From contig JBBEWH010000074.1 in assembly GCA_037414955.1 (NCBI GenBank), forward strand, positions 11,863 through 75,862: a stretch of 64,000 bases of DNA, given 5' to 3'. This document shows positions 31,481 through 39,975 of the stretch, in pieces. Source of the DNA: Phytohabitans sp037414955. GTDB taxonomy: Bacteria; Actinomycetota; Actinomycetes; Mycobacteriales; Micromonosporaceae. The notes under the pieces were generated by a model, which searched no databases, had not been told where the DNA came from, and was given only the letters and a program-made list of their open reading frames with translations. Position 1 is the first letter of the stretch. Every line of letters starts with the position of its first letter. A program made the translations under genes and the position numbers.

Positions 31481-32992
31481 TCAGACGTAAGGGCTTTGGG
31501 TCAGCAGGTGGGCTTTGAAGCCCTCGCCGACGCCGGGTTCTGGCGTGCCGGCCCAGTCCCTGATGAGCACGGCGCCGCTGGTGCAGCCCCACGGGTTCCA
31601 GGTCCAGGCAAGGTATCCCATGTCGTGCGCGTCGGCCCAGGTCACCAGCCGTTGCATGTAGTCGAAGCCGCAGTTGTCCTGGCCGAACTCACCGAGTACG
31701 ACCGGTACCTGCTGGGCGAGTGGGGCGATCTGGCTGTCCCAGCAGGATTCGCTCGCGCAGGCGTTGAAGCTGTACGCGTGCCAGGAGGCGGCGATGTTGT
31801 TCAGCGGGTCGTTCGGCTTGTACGCCAACCATTCGCGCATGTCGTTGGTCCACTCCAGGCCGCTGACCATGAGCATGTTGGTGGCGCCGGTGGCCCGGAC
31901 CGCGTCGACGAGATCCTGCGTGCCGGCGGCCTCGTAGGGGAGGCCGGTGCAGGTGCCGCCGTCGCGCAGGCACTGCCAGCCCAGGGTCTTGTTCCATTCG
32001 GCGGGCATGTCCGGGTAGGGCTCGTTGAACAGGTCGAAGACGACGGCGTCGTTGCCTTTGAAGGTGTTGGCGACGCCGGTCCAGAATTGCGGGGCGTACC
32101 GGGCGTCCGGCATCGGCTTCTGGCAGGTGGCGTGCTCGTCCTTGCAGTGCCAGTCCGGGCTGTTGGTGTAGGCGCCCCAGTTCCAGTGCAGGTCGAGGAT
32201 GACGTTGATGCCGTTGGCGACGAGCAGGTTGACGTAGTCCTTGACGCCCTGCTGGTAGGTGGCGCCGCTGGGTGAGCCGTTGACGCCCAGCCAGCATTCC
32301 TCGTTCAGCGGGATCCGGACGGCGTGGATGTTCCAGGTCTTCATCGCGTCGACGGATGCCTGGTCGACCGGTCCGGAGTCCCACATGCCCTTGCCCTGCA
32401 CGCAGGCGAACTCGCCGCTGGAGCGGCTGACGCCCAGCAGCCGATAGGCCCGGCCGTCCGCGGTGACGATCTTGTTACCGGACACCTTGAGCTTGGGCGC
32501 GGGGCCGCTGGGCGGCGGCGTCGTGACCGGCGGGCTGCTGGGCGGGGCGGAGGTGGGGTTCGCCGACGGCGATGTCACCGATCCGGTGCAGGTGGTGCCG
32601 TTGAGCGCGAACGACGCCGGCACCGGGTTGGCACCGTCCCATGCGCCGACGAACCCGATCGAGGTGGACGCGCCGGTGCCCAGCGACCCGTTCCAGCCCA
32701 TGCTGGCCGCGGAGACCCGGGCACCGGACTGCGCCCAGGTCGCACTCCAACCCTGGGTGACCTTCTGGCTGGCGTTCGGGAAGTCGAACGTCAAGGCCCA
32801 GCTCGTGATGGCTGAACCGAGGTTGGTGACGGCCACGTTGGCCGTGAACCCGCTCGTCCACTGGCTCTGCACCGTATACGTGACCGAGCAGCCAACAGCG
32901 GCGGCTGAGGCGGGCAGGGTGGCCATCGCCACGCCACCCAGCACCAGCGCGCCGGCGGTGCCGGCGGCCAGTAGTGCATGACGTTGCTTCAT
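31481..32992 (-). CDS. Secreted GH5 cellulase-superfamily enzyme with N-terminal CBM2
   Basis: A 503-residue secreted glycanase. Residues 1-31 are a Sec signal peptide. A CBM2 cellulose/xylan-binding module spans about 33-138 (CSVTYTVQSQWTSGFTANVAVTNLG, WSATWAQSG). A Pro/Thr/Ser linker (about 140-165) leads to a GH5 barrel (168-503): acid/base Glu in VFDLFNEPYPD and nucleophile Glu in PVVLGEFGQDN, with HWNWGAYTN between. It would cut beta-1,4-glucan or beta-mannan outside the cell; the beta-mannosidase and importer nearby make mannan plausible. ATG 32992 follows GGAGGAG. Its promoter carries a GACTTYCKTAR site shared with the binding-protein and GH2 genes. Confidence 0.85.
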   Translation of the reverse strand: MKQRHALLAAGTAGALVLGGVAMATLPASAAAVGCSVTYTVQSQWTSGFTANVAVTNLGSAITSWALTFDFPNASQKVTQGWSATWAQSGARVSAASMGWNGSLGTGASTSIGFVGAWDGANPVPASFALNGTTCTGSVTSPSANPTSAPPSSPPVTTPPPSGPAPKLKVSGNKIVTADGRAYRLLGVSRSSGEFACVQGKGMWDSGPVDQASVDAMKTWNIHAVRIPLNEECWLGVNGSPSGATYQQGVKDYVNLLVANGINVILDLHWNWGAYTNSPDWHCKDEHATCQKPMPDARYAPQFWTGVANTFKGNDAVVFDLFNEPYPDMPAEWNKTLGWQCLRDGGTCTGLPYEAAGTQDLVDAVRATGATNMLMVSGLEWTNDMREWLAYKPNDPLNNIAASWHAYSFNACASESCWDSQIAPLAQQVPVVLGEFGQDNCGFDYMQRLVTWADAHDMGYLAWTWNPWGCTSGAVLIRDWAGTPEPGVGEGFKAHLLTQSPYV

Positions 32993-33055
32993 ATGATCTC
33001 CTCCTGGTCGTGAGGGGATCGATGGGAGCGCTGCGGACATCCTTTATTAGGCTGG

Positions 33056-33066
33056 TTACGGAAGTC
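33056..33066 (-). promoter_or_regulatory. Candidate ROK operator, GH5 promoter
   Basis: On the GH5 coding strand this reads GACTTCCGTAA, preceded by a TT that completes TTGACT, a possible -35 box. It matches the motif at 39823-39833 and 39916-39926. Downstream, CCTAATAAAGG gives a partial inverted arm. Between GH5 and ROK is also TAAGTAAAGTA (33130-33141), a looser relative. Confidence 0.55.
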
Positions 33067-33173
33067 AATACACTACTTGGACCGGCCCTCGGTTCGGTCG
33101 TGGAGCCAGCACCGCCACGCGTGGAGGGGTAAGTAAAGTAGCCTGGCGAAGCGGCCGAATGGAGGAGGCAATC

Positions 33174-34433
33174 GTGGCGACGAGCCCGATCTGGGCCAGC
33201 CGGCCGAAGACGCGTGGCCTGGTCCTGGATCTGATCAGGTCGGCGCGCACGATCACCCGGATCGAGCTCGCCGAGGCGACCGGTCTCACCGGAGCCACGA
33301 TCTCCGAGGTCGTGCGCGAGCTGATGAGCGACGGCCTGGTCGTCGAGGCTGGCCGGGGTGCGCCGACGGGCGGCAAGCCACGCACGCTGGTCCAGCTCAA
33401 CCCGGTGGCGCGGTACAGCGTCGGGGTCCAGCTCGAGCGCAACACGTGCGTGATCGTCGTTGTCGACCTGGCGGGCCGGCAGGTGGCTCGGACCTCGTTC
33501 CAGGGCGTCGCGACGATGCCGCCGGAGCAGGCGCTGCCGCTGGTGGCGGCGCAGGTGGAGGCGCTGCTGGCCACGGCGGCCGTCGACCGCGACAAGGTGT
33601 TGGGGGTGGGGCTGGTCAGCTACGGCCCGCAGGACCGCCGCGCGGGCAGGCTGTTGACGCCACAGCCCACCGACGAGTGGCTCGACTACCCGATCACCCA
33701 GGGCCTCGCCGGGAGGCTCGGGCTGCCCGTCCTGCTCGACAACGACGCCGCGGCCGCCGCCATCGGCGAGTACTGGATGGGTGCGGTGGACCCGCGCAGC
33801 ACCTACGGCTGCATCTACATGGCCACCGGGATCGGCGGCGGTGTCGTGGTCGCCGGTGAGGTGTATCGGGGCAGCTCCTCCAACAGCGTGGAGATCGGCC
33901 ACATCTCGATCGACGTCAACGGCGACGAATGCCCGTGTGGCAACGTCGGCTGCCTGGAAAACTACGCCGGCCCATCGGCCCTGGTCCGGGAGGCCCTCGC
34001 GACACCGGGGCTCGCCCAGCGGCTGGCGCTCGACCCGGCCGGCGCCGACTTCCTCACCGAGTTCGCGCGGATCGCGGCCGCGGCGAACGCCGGCGATCCC
34101 GCCGCCCGCGACCTCGTCGAGCGGTCGGCCCGCTATCTCGGTTCCGCGGCGGTCACCATGACCACCCTGTTCGATGTGGACGTGATCGTCCTGGCCGGGC
34201 CGAGCTTCGCGGTGGCGGGGTCGATCTACCAGTCGGTGATCCAGCAGGTGGTGGACCGCCGCATGTTCGCCCGGCGGGCGCATCCGGTGCGGATCGTGCC
34301 GTCGGTCAACGGGTCGGACGCGGCGGCCATCGGCGGGGCGGTCCTGGTCCTGCAGAGCGAGCTGACCCTCGCCCACTCCCGCCCGGAGGACGGGGCACGG
34401 CCGGTTCCCGCCGGCACGAGCAAGGCGCCCTGA
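33174..34433 (+). CDS. ROK family transcriptional regulator
   Basis: A 419-residue ROK repressor. Residues 12-62 are a winged helix-turn-helix (LVLDLIRSARTITRIELAEATGLTGATISEVVRELMSDG); the remainder is the sugar-kinase-like ligand domain with the zinc motif CPCGNVGCLENYAG, and ATGIGGGVVVAGEVYRG for sugar or phosphate binding. GTG 33174 is chosen because GGAGGAGG precedes it by about 6 bases; ATG 33159 begins inside that site. Divergent from the GH5 gene and convergent with the ABC operon, it is well placed to control the whole locus. Inducer likely an imported oligosaccharide. Confidence 0.85.
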   Translation: MATSPIWASRPKTRGLVLDLIRSARTITRIELAEATGLTGATISEVVRELMSDGLVVEAGRGAPTGGKPRTLVQLNPVARYSVGVQLERNTCVIVVVDLAGRQVARTSFQGVATMPPEQALPLVAAQVEALLATAAVDRDKVLGVGLVSYGPQDRRAGRLLTPQPTDEWLDYPITQGLAGRLGLPVLLDNDAAAAAIGEYWMGAVDPRSTYGCIYMATGIGGGVVVAGEVYRGSSSNSVEIGHISIDVNGDECPCGNVGCLENYAGPSALVREALATPGLAQRLALDPAGADFLTEFARIAAAANAGDPAARDLVERSARYLGSAAVTMTTLFDVDVIVLAGPSFAVAGSIYQSVIQQVVDRRMFARRAHPVRIVPSVNGSDAAAIGGAVLVLQSELTLAHSRPEDGARPVPAGTSKAP

Positions 34434-34440
34434 GCCCTTC

Positions 34441-35289
34441 TTACCGGTGCTCGTACGGCGGGGCGCTGCCCGCCTTGACCACCTCGGCGGGGTCGATGTC
34501 CAAGGACCTCCCGCGCGCCGCCGGATCGGGCGACGCCGCGGCCAGCAGTTGGGTGTACGGGTGGCGCGGGTTGAGGATGACGTGGTCAGCCGGGCCCCGC
34601 TCGACAACCCGCCCCCGGTAGAGGACCAGGATGTCGTCGGCGAAGTGCCGTGCGGTGGCGAGGTCGTGGGTGATGTAGAGGACGGCGAGGTGCTGCTCGC
34701 GTTGCAGGCGGGCCAGCAGGTTGAGCACGCCGAGCCGGATCGAGACGTCCAACATGGACACCGGTTCGTCCGCGATAATGACGGTCGCGCCGGGCGCCAG
34801 CGCGCGGGCGATGGCGACCCGCTGTCGCTGGCCGCCGGACAGCTCGTGCGGCCGGCGGTGCGCGATGTCCGCGGCCGGCAGGCTGACTCGCTCGAGCAGG
34901 TCCACCACGGCCGACCAGGTCTGCGCGCGGGTCCGGGTGCGTCCGTGCAGCCGCAGCGGGCGGGCCAGGTGGTGAGCGATGCTGTGGAACGGGTTGAGTG
35001 AGGCGAACGGGTCCTGGAACACCATCTGTACGTGGTGGCGGTAGTCGCGGTTGGGGACGGCCACGCCGCCGGGGCCGCGCAGGATGACCTGGCCGCTGGT
35101 GGGTCGCTCCAGGCGGGCGATGATCCGGGCGATCGTGGACTTACCCGATCCTGACTCGCCGACCAGCGCCACCGTGCGGCCCGGGGTGAGGGTGAACGAC
35201 ACCTGGTCGACGGCCCGCAGCCGGGTGCGGCGCAGACCACCGCGGATGCGGAAGTCCTTGACCAGCTCCGCCACCTCCAAGTCGCTCAT
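34441..35289 (-). CDS. Oligopeptide/oligosaccharide ABC transporter ATPase (OppF/DppF-type)
   Basis: A 282-residue ATPase: Walker A GESGSGKST, Q-loop MVFQDPFASLNPF, signature LSGGQRQR, Walker B VIIADEPVSMLD, H-loop YITHDL, and the C-terminal RHPYTQLLAA segment typical of OppF/DppF. It powers import with the fused permease-ATPase upstream; the two genes overlap (ATGA). Last gene of a four-gene operon (binding protein, permease, permease-ATPase, ATPase). The locus context suggests an oligosaccharide, not a peptide. Confidence 0.85.
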   Translation of the reverse strand: MSDLEVAELVKDFRIRGGLRRTRLRAVDQVSFTLTPGRTVALVGESGSGKSTIARIIARLERPTSGQVILRGPGGVAVPNRDYRHHVQMVFQDPFASLNPFHSIAHHLARPLRLHGRTRTRAQTWSAVVDLLERVSLPAADIAHRRPHELSGGQRQRVAIARALAPGATVIIADEPVSMLDVSIRLGVLNLLARLQREQHLAVLYITHDLATARHFADDILVLYRGRVVERGPADHVILNPRHPYTQLLAAASPDPAARGRSLDIDPAEVVKAGSAPPYEHR

Positions 35290-37067
35290 GGCGCACCCCC
35301 GGATCGGACGAACGCGCCGCGTTCGCCGGTGAGGCTGGGGAAGGAGTCGAGCAGCCGCCGGGTGTACGAGTGCCGCGGCCGGTCCCGGACGTCCTCCGCG
35401 GGCGCGTGCTCGACGATCTGGCCGTCGAGCATGATGGCGATCCGGTCGGCGACCTCCAGCAGCAGCGGCAGGTCGTGGGTGATGAACAGGACGGCGAAGC
35501 CGAGTTCGCCGCGCAGCCGCGTGATCTCGCGGAGAATGCCGCGCTGCACGACCACGTCCAGTGCCGTGGTTGGCTCGTCCAAGACCACGACCTGCGGGTC
35601 AAGCAGCAACGCCATGGCGATCATCACCCGTTGCCGCATCCCGCCGGACAGCTCGTGCGGGTAGGAACGCAACCGCCGCGGATCGACACCGACCAGCGTG
35701 AGCATCTCGGCGCAGCGGGCCCGCCGCGCCTTGCGAGACATCGCCGGCCGGTGGGTGGCGAGCACGTCCTCCAACTGCGCCCGGATGGTCAGGACCGGGT
35801 TGAGCGCGTTCATCGCGCCCTGGAAGACCATGGACAGCCTCGACCAGCGGAACGCGCGCAACTCCTGCGGCGTCAAGGCGAGGACGTCGAGATCGCCGTC
35901 CACGCGGTCGTGGAAGGTCACGGACCCGGCGGTGACCTCGGCCGGTGGCCGGTGCAGCCGGTTGACCGCGTACGCGAGGGTGGTCTTGCCGCAGCCCGAC
36001 TCGCCGGCCAGGCCGAGGATCTCGCCCCGCCGCAGCGTGAGCGAGACGTCCCGCACCGCGTGCACCGGCCGTTCGCCCTGGTACGTCACGGACAGGTCCC
36101 GCACGGTGAGCACCGCGTCGTGGCCGGTGCTGCCCGCGGGGTTGGTGGTGTGCCGGGCCACGGCCCCCACCCGCCGCCGCAGGTCCCGCAGCTTCGGGTT
36201 GATGATCTCGTCGATGCTGAAGTTCACCAGGGCCAGACCGCAGCCGAACAGGGCGATGATGAGCCCGGGCGGCACGAACCACCACCAGGCGCCGCGCTGG
36301 AGGGCGAAGCCGTTCTGCGCGTAGTAGAGCATCGTGCCGAGGGTCGAGGACGATGAGGCGCCCAGCCCGAGGAACGACAGGCCGGCCTCGCTGAGGATCG
36401 CGGCGATCACCGCGAACACGAACTGGGAGGCGAGCAGCGGCAACAGGTTCGGCAGGATCTCGACGCCGATGACCCGCCACGGTCTCTCCCCGGCGACCCG
36501 GGCGGCCAGCACATAGTCCCGGCCGCGCAGCGACAGGGTCTGGGCGCGCAGCACCCGCGCCGAGGCGGCCCAGCCGGTGATCGCCAGCACCACCGCGATG
36601 GTCCACGCACCGCGCCGCTCCGGCGGCACGAACGCGGAGATCACGATCACCAGGGGCAGGCCGGGAATCACCAGCATCACGTTGGAGAACAGCGAGAACG
36701 CCTCGTCGACCACGCCACCGACGTAGGCGCCCACGATGCCGAACAGCGCCGACAGGACCGTGGCCAGGACACCGACGAGCAAGCCGATGTAGAGCGAGCC
36801 CCGGGTGGCGTAGGCGATCTGGGCGAGCACGTCCTGACCGGTCTGGGTGGTGCCGAGCACATGGTCGCCGCTGGGCGGCGTCAGGCCGATGTTGTCGATC
36901 CGGTCGGGGTCGCCGACCAGCAGCGGCCCGACCAGACCGAGAACGGTGATGGCCAGAATGAGCGTCGATCCGACGGCGAGCTTGGGTGACCAGCGCGGCA
37001 CGAGGTGACGCCAGCCAGCCGCCGGTCGCGGCGCCAGCAGGTCAGGGCTGAGGTTGGTCATCCTCAA
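35286..37067 (-). CDS. Fused ABC permease (DppC-type) and ATPase (OppD-type)
   Basis: A 593-residue fusion. Residues 25-300 form a DppC/OppC-type permease with about six membrane helices and the coupling loop (RVAGERPWRVIGVEILPNLLPLL, the EAA loop). Residues 320-593 are a full OppD-type ATPase: Walker A GESGCGKT, Q-loop MVFQGAMNALNP, signature LSGGMRQR, Walker B VVVLDEPT and H-loop FITHDL. Together with the separate OppF-type ATPase it gives two nucleotide sites. Coupled by ATGA overlaps to both neighbours. Such fusions occur in actinomycetes and are unusual elsewhere. Confidence 0.9.
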   Translation of the reverse strand: MRMTNLSPDLLAPRPAAGWRHLVPRWSPKLAVGSTLILAITVLGLVGPLLVGDPDRIDNIGLTPPSGDHVLGTTQTGQDVLAQIAYATRGSLYIGLLVGVLATVLSALFGIVGAYVGGVVDEAFSLFSNVMLVIPGLPLVIVISAFVPPERRGAWTIAVVLAITGWAASARVLRAQTLSLRGRDYVLAARVAGERPWRVIGVEILPNLLPLLASQFVFAVIAAILSEAGLSFLGLGASSSSTLGTMLYYAQNGFALQRGAWWWFVPPGLIIALFGCGLALVNFSIDEIINPKLRDLRRRVGAVARHTTNPAGSTGHDAVLTVRDLSVTYQGERPVHAVRDVSLTLRRGEILGLAGESGCGKTTLAYAVNRLHRPPAEVTAGSVTFHDRVDGDLDVLALTPQELRAFRWSRLSMVFQGAMNALNPVLTIRAQLEDVLATHRPAMSRKARRARCAEMLTLVGVDPRRLRSYPHELSGGMRQRVMIAMALLLDPQVVVLDEPTTALDVVVQRGILREITRLRGELGFAVLFITHDLPLLLEVADRIAIMLDGQIVEHAPAEDVRDRPRHSYTRRLLDSFPSLTGERGAFVRSGGAP

Positions 37068-38053
37068 CCACCCGTCCGGGTACGGGGATCGATGACGCCG
37101 TAGAGCAGGTCGACGGCGAGGTTGGCGGCCAGCACGGCGACCGTGATGACCAGGAAGATGGCCTGCATGAGCGCGTAGTCGTTGTTCTGCACCGCCTGTA
37201 GCAGCTTCGACCCGATGCCGGGGTAGGCGAAGACCTGCTCGGTGACGATCGAACCGGCGACGACGAAGCCGAGGGAGATCGCGAACCCGGCGACGGAGGG
37301 CAGTACGGCGTTACGCGCCGCGTACCAGATCATGATGCGTCGCTCGCGCAGGCCCTTCGCCCGTGCGGTGAGCACGTAGTCCTCGGCCATGGCGGAGACC
37401 ATCATGTTCCGCGTGCCCAGTAGCCAGCCGCCGACCGAGGAGATCACGATCGTCAGCGCGGGCAGGACGCCGTGGTAGAGCGCGGAGCCGAGGAAGTCGG
37501 CGTGCCACCCGGGTGTGAGGACGACGTCGTACCCGCCGAGGAGCGGAAACCAGCCCAGCGCGGACCCGAGCACGGCGACCAGGACGAGCGCCAGCCAGAA
37601 GTACGGCACCGCGGAGAGCACCGTGGTAGCGGGCACCAGCGAGTCCAGCCAGGTGCCGCGCCGCCACCCCACCAGCACACCCAGCGTGATCCCGAACAGC
37701 ACCGCCAGGATCGTCGCGATGCCGACCAGCGCGACGGTCCACGGCAACGAGGTGGCGATGACGGTCGAGACCGGGGTCGGGAAGTCGCTCACCGAGATCC
37801 CGAAGTCACCGCGCACCAGGTTGCCCAGGTACGACAAATACTGCCGGATCAGCGGCTCGTCCGAATCGGTGCCGAGCAGCAGCTCATAGGCCCGGCGGGC
37901 GGCCGGGTCGACGCCGCCGCCGCGCTGCTGCAGCTTCGCCATCAGGATGTCCACCGGATCGCCGGGCATCATCCGCGGAATGAAGAAGTTCAGCGTCACC
38001 GCGGCCCAGAGGGCGACCAGGTAGAAGGCGAACTTGCGCAGGTAGTACCGCAT
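37064..38053 (-). CDS. ABC transporter permease, DppB/OppB-type
   Basis: A 329-residue permease with six membrane helices, starting MRYYLRKFAFYLVALWAAVTLNFFIPRMMPGDPVD, the family signature, and with the EAA coupling loop ARAKGLRERRIMIWYAARNAVLPS. Partner of the fused permease-ATPase downstream, whose ATG it overlaps (ATGA). Preceded by the binding-protein gene with a 9-bp gap, so the four genes form one operon. Confidence 0.9.
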   Translation of the reverse strand: MRYYLRKFAFYLVALWAAVTLNFFIPRMMPGDPVDILMAKLQQRGGGVDPAARRAYELLLGTDSDEPLIRQYLSYLGNLVRGDFGISVSDFPTPVSTVIATSLPWTVALVGIATILAVLFGITLGVLVGWRRGTWLDSLVPATTVLSAVPYFWLALVLVAVLGSALGWFPLLGGYDVVLTPGWHADFLGSALYHGVLPALTIVISSVGGWLLGTRNMMVSAMAEDYVLTARAKGLRERRIMIWYAARNAVLPSVAGFAISLGFVVAGSIVTEQVFAYPGIGSKLLQAVQNNDYALMQAIFLVITVAVLAANLAVDLLYGVIDPRTRTGG

Positions 38054-38062
38054 CGGCCGGGC

Positions 38063-39745
38063 TCACTTGCCGGCCGGCTTGAGCCGCAGGAAGACCTCCG
38101 CGTTGTCGGGGTGTGCCCAGACGGCCGGGAACGCGTACAGGTCGCCGTCGGTCGGCCAGCCGGTGAACTTGGCGTCGTGGTACACGTTGATCGTGCCCTG
38201 GGTGAGGACCGGAATGTAGGGCATCGCCTGCTCGACGCGGGTCTGGATCGTCTCCAGGTGAGGCTGCCGTGCGGCGGTGTCGGCCGGGTTGATGCGCTTG
38301 AGCGCCTCGAGCGCCTGGTCGACCTGCGGGTCGGAGAAGCGACTGACGTTCGGGCCGGGCTTGGCGCCGACCTTGGCGGTCTGTGCGGTGCTGAAGAAGT
38401 AGTTGTAGACGTAGAACGGGTCCGGCGCGGGGCCCTGGTAGAGCGAGTCGATGACCAGCTGGTACTGGCCGCGGTCCTTGGCGTCGACGAACTCGTTCCA
38501 GGACAGCTGCTGCGGGGTGAGCTTGATGCCGGCCTGCTTGAGCTGCTGGGCGATGGTGTTCACCGCGGTGATGTAGTCGGTCCAACCGGAGACCGTCTTC
38601 AACGTCAGCGACAGCGGCTTGCCGTCTTTGGCGTAGAAGCCGTCGGAGCCCTTGGCGTAGCCGGCGCTTTCGAGGATCTGCCGTGCCTTGGCCGGATCCG
38701 GCTGCATCGGCGCGGTCCGGTTTTGCAGCGCGCCCGAGATCAGGTCACCGTCCCGGTCCGGCAGCAGGAAGCTGGGTGAGACCTCGCTGCCGGTGCCTTC
38801 GAACGCGAGCGCGTTGAGCTGGGTCCGGTCGATGGCGTGGTAGATCGCCTGACGCACGGCCGGGTCGGTCTGCGGACCTTGGCAGCCCAGGGCCGCGCTG
38901 CTGCACGTGACCAGCGCGATCTGGTTCACCGGAGTGATGACGGCCTGGTAGCCCGGATAACTCTTCGCCACGTCCTTGACGTCCGGCACCGGCCCGGTCT
39001 GCCAGTCGATCTGCCCGGCCTTCAGCGCGGTGGCGCCGGCCTGGTTGCCGGACAGCGCCAGGTAGCGGATCTTCTTCACGGCCGGCTCGCCACCCCAGTA
39101 GGTCGGGTTCGCCTTCAACGTGTACGCCTGCGGCTTGAACTCCTCCAGCTGGAACGGACCGGTGCCGACCGGATCCTTCACCACGGAGACCGCGGGATCG
39201 GCGATGTCTTTCCACTTGTGCTCGGGCACGATGTATGTCTTGCCGAGCACCGACGGACCATCCACAAAAGACGGTTGGTCGAACGCGATGGACACGTGGG
39301 TATCGTCGACCGCCGTGGCCCGGCCGGCGTAGCCGGTGCTGTTCATGCCCTTGTGCTTGCTGATCATGTCGAGGGTGAACACGACGTCGTCGGCGGTGAA
39401 CTTCTCCCCATCCGACCAGGTCACGCCGTCCCGCAGGGTGATCGACAGCTGCGTCCCGGCCGCGTTCCAGGCGAACTGGGTGCCCAGCCGGGGCGCCGGC
39501 TCGTCGTCGCGGACGATGTTGTAGAAGAACAGCGTCTGGAAGATCGTGCCTGTCCCGCCGATGGTCGTGGGCGCGAACGGGTTGAAGTTGATCTGATAAT
39601 CGGTGGACTGGCCGGTGTATGCGACCAGCGTGGGGTTCTCGCCCCCGGCCGGCTTGCCTGACGATCCGCAGCCCGCGGCGACGACCGCCACCGCGGTCAC
39701 TATCACGGCGGCGCGCGCACTCGCGCCTCGTTCTATCGACAACAT
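38063..39745 (-). CDS. ABC transporter solute-binding lipoprotein, SBP family 5
   Basis: A 560-residue extracellular lipoprotein. The signal peptide ends in a lipobox with C26 (VVAAGC), so it is lipid-anchored. The rest is a family 5 binding protein: DGVTWSDGEKFTADDVVFTLDM, DPVGTGPFQLEEFKPQAYTLKANPTYWGGEPAVKKI, and QTDPAVRQAIYHAIDRTQL. Such proteins bind peptides, or, in cellobiose and mannobiose loci, short oligosaccharides. ATG 39745 follows GGAGG. First gene of the importer operon; its promoter holds a GACTTTCTTAG site (39823-39833). Confidence 0.88.
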   Translation of the reverse strand: MLSIERGASARAAVIVTAVAVVAAGCGSSGKPAGGENPTLVAYTGQSTDYQINFNPFAPTTIGGTGTIFQTLFFYNIVRDDEPAPRLGTQFAWNAAGTQLSITLRDGVTWSDGEKFTADDVVFTLDMISKHKGMNSTGYAGRATAVDDTHVSIAFDQPSFVDGPSVLGKTYIVPEHKWKDIADPAVSVVKDPVGTGPFQLEEFKPQAYTLKANPTYWGGEPAVKKIRYLALSGNQAGATALKAGQIDWQTGPVPDVKDVAKSYPGYQAVITPVNQIALVTCSSAALGCQGPQTDPAVRQAIYHAIDRTQLNALAFEGTGSEVSPSFLLPDRDGDLISGALQNRTAPMQPDPAKARQILESAGYAKGSDGFYAKDGKPLSLTLKTVSGWTDYITAVNTIAQQLKQAGIKLTPQQLSWNEFVDAKDRGQYQLVIDSLYQGPAPDPFYVYNYFFSTAQTAKVGAKPGPNVSRFSDPQVDQALEALKRINPADTAARQPHLETIQTRVEQAMPYIPVLTQGTINVYHDAKFTGWPTDGDLYAFPAVWAHPDNAEVFLRLKPAGK

Positions 39746-39822
39746 CGCGAAGTCCTCCGGGCATGCTGCTCGTGGGGTGGTACGACGACATGGAGCCCGC
39801 GCTCCGGTCATTATCAAGTTGC

Positions 39823-39833
39823 CTAAGAAAGTC
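39823..39833 (-). promoter_or_regulatory. Candidate ROK operator, binding-protein promoter
   Basis: Reads GACTTTCTTAG on the coding strand, 78 bp upstream of the binding-protein start, the second copy of GACTTYCKTAR. Confidence 0.5.
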
Positions 39834-39915
39834 GTCAATAGGCTCCCACGGCACGGGTGCCGCCGGGTAGGGTCCAGGCGCGCGCTCGATGTGTTCGCTG
39901 CTTGAGCTGCGGGTT

Positions 39916-39926
39916 GACTTCCTTAA
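39916..39926 (+). promoter_or_regulatory. Candidate ROK operator, GH2 promoter
   Basis: GACTTCCTTAA, third copy of the motif, followed by TAAGGATG (39936-39943), giving an inverted pair CCTTA...TAAGG. It lies 50 bp before the GH2 start and overlaps a TTGACT hexamer. Confidence 0.55.
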
Positions 39927-39975
39927 GATCTCTACGTAAGGATGCGGTCGCCGACCGACGAAGAGAGGGCGGACG

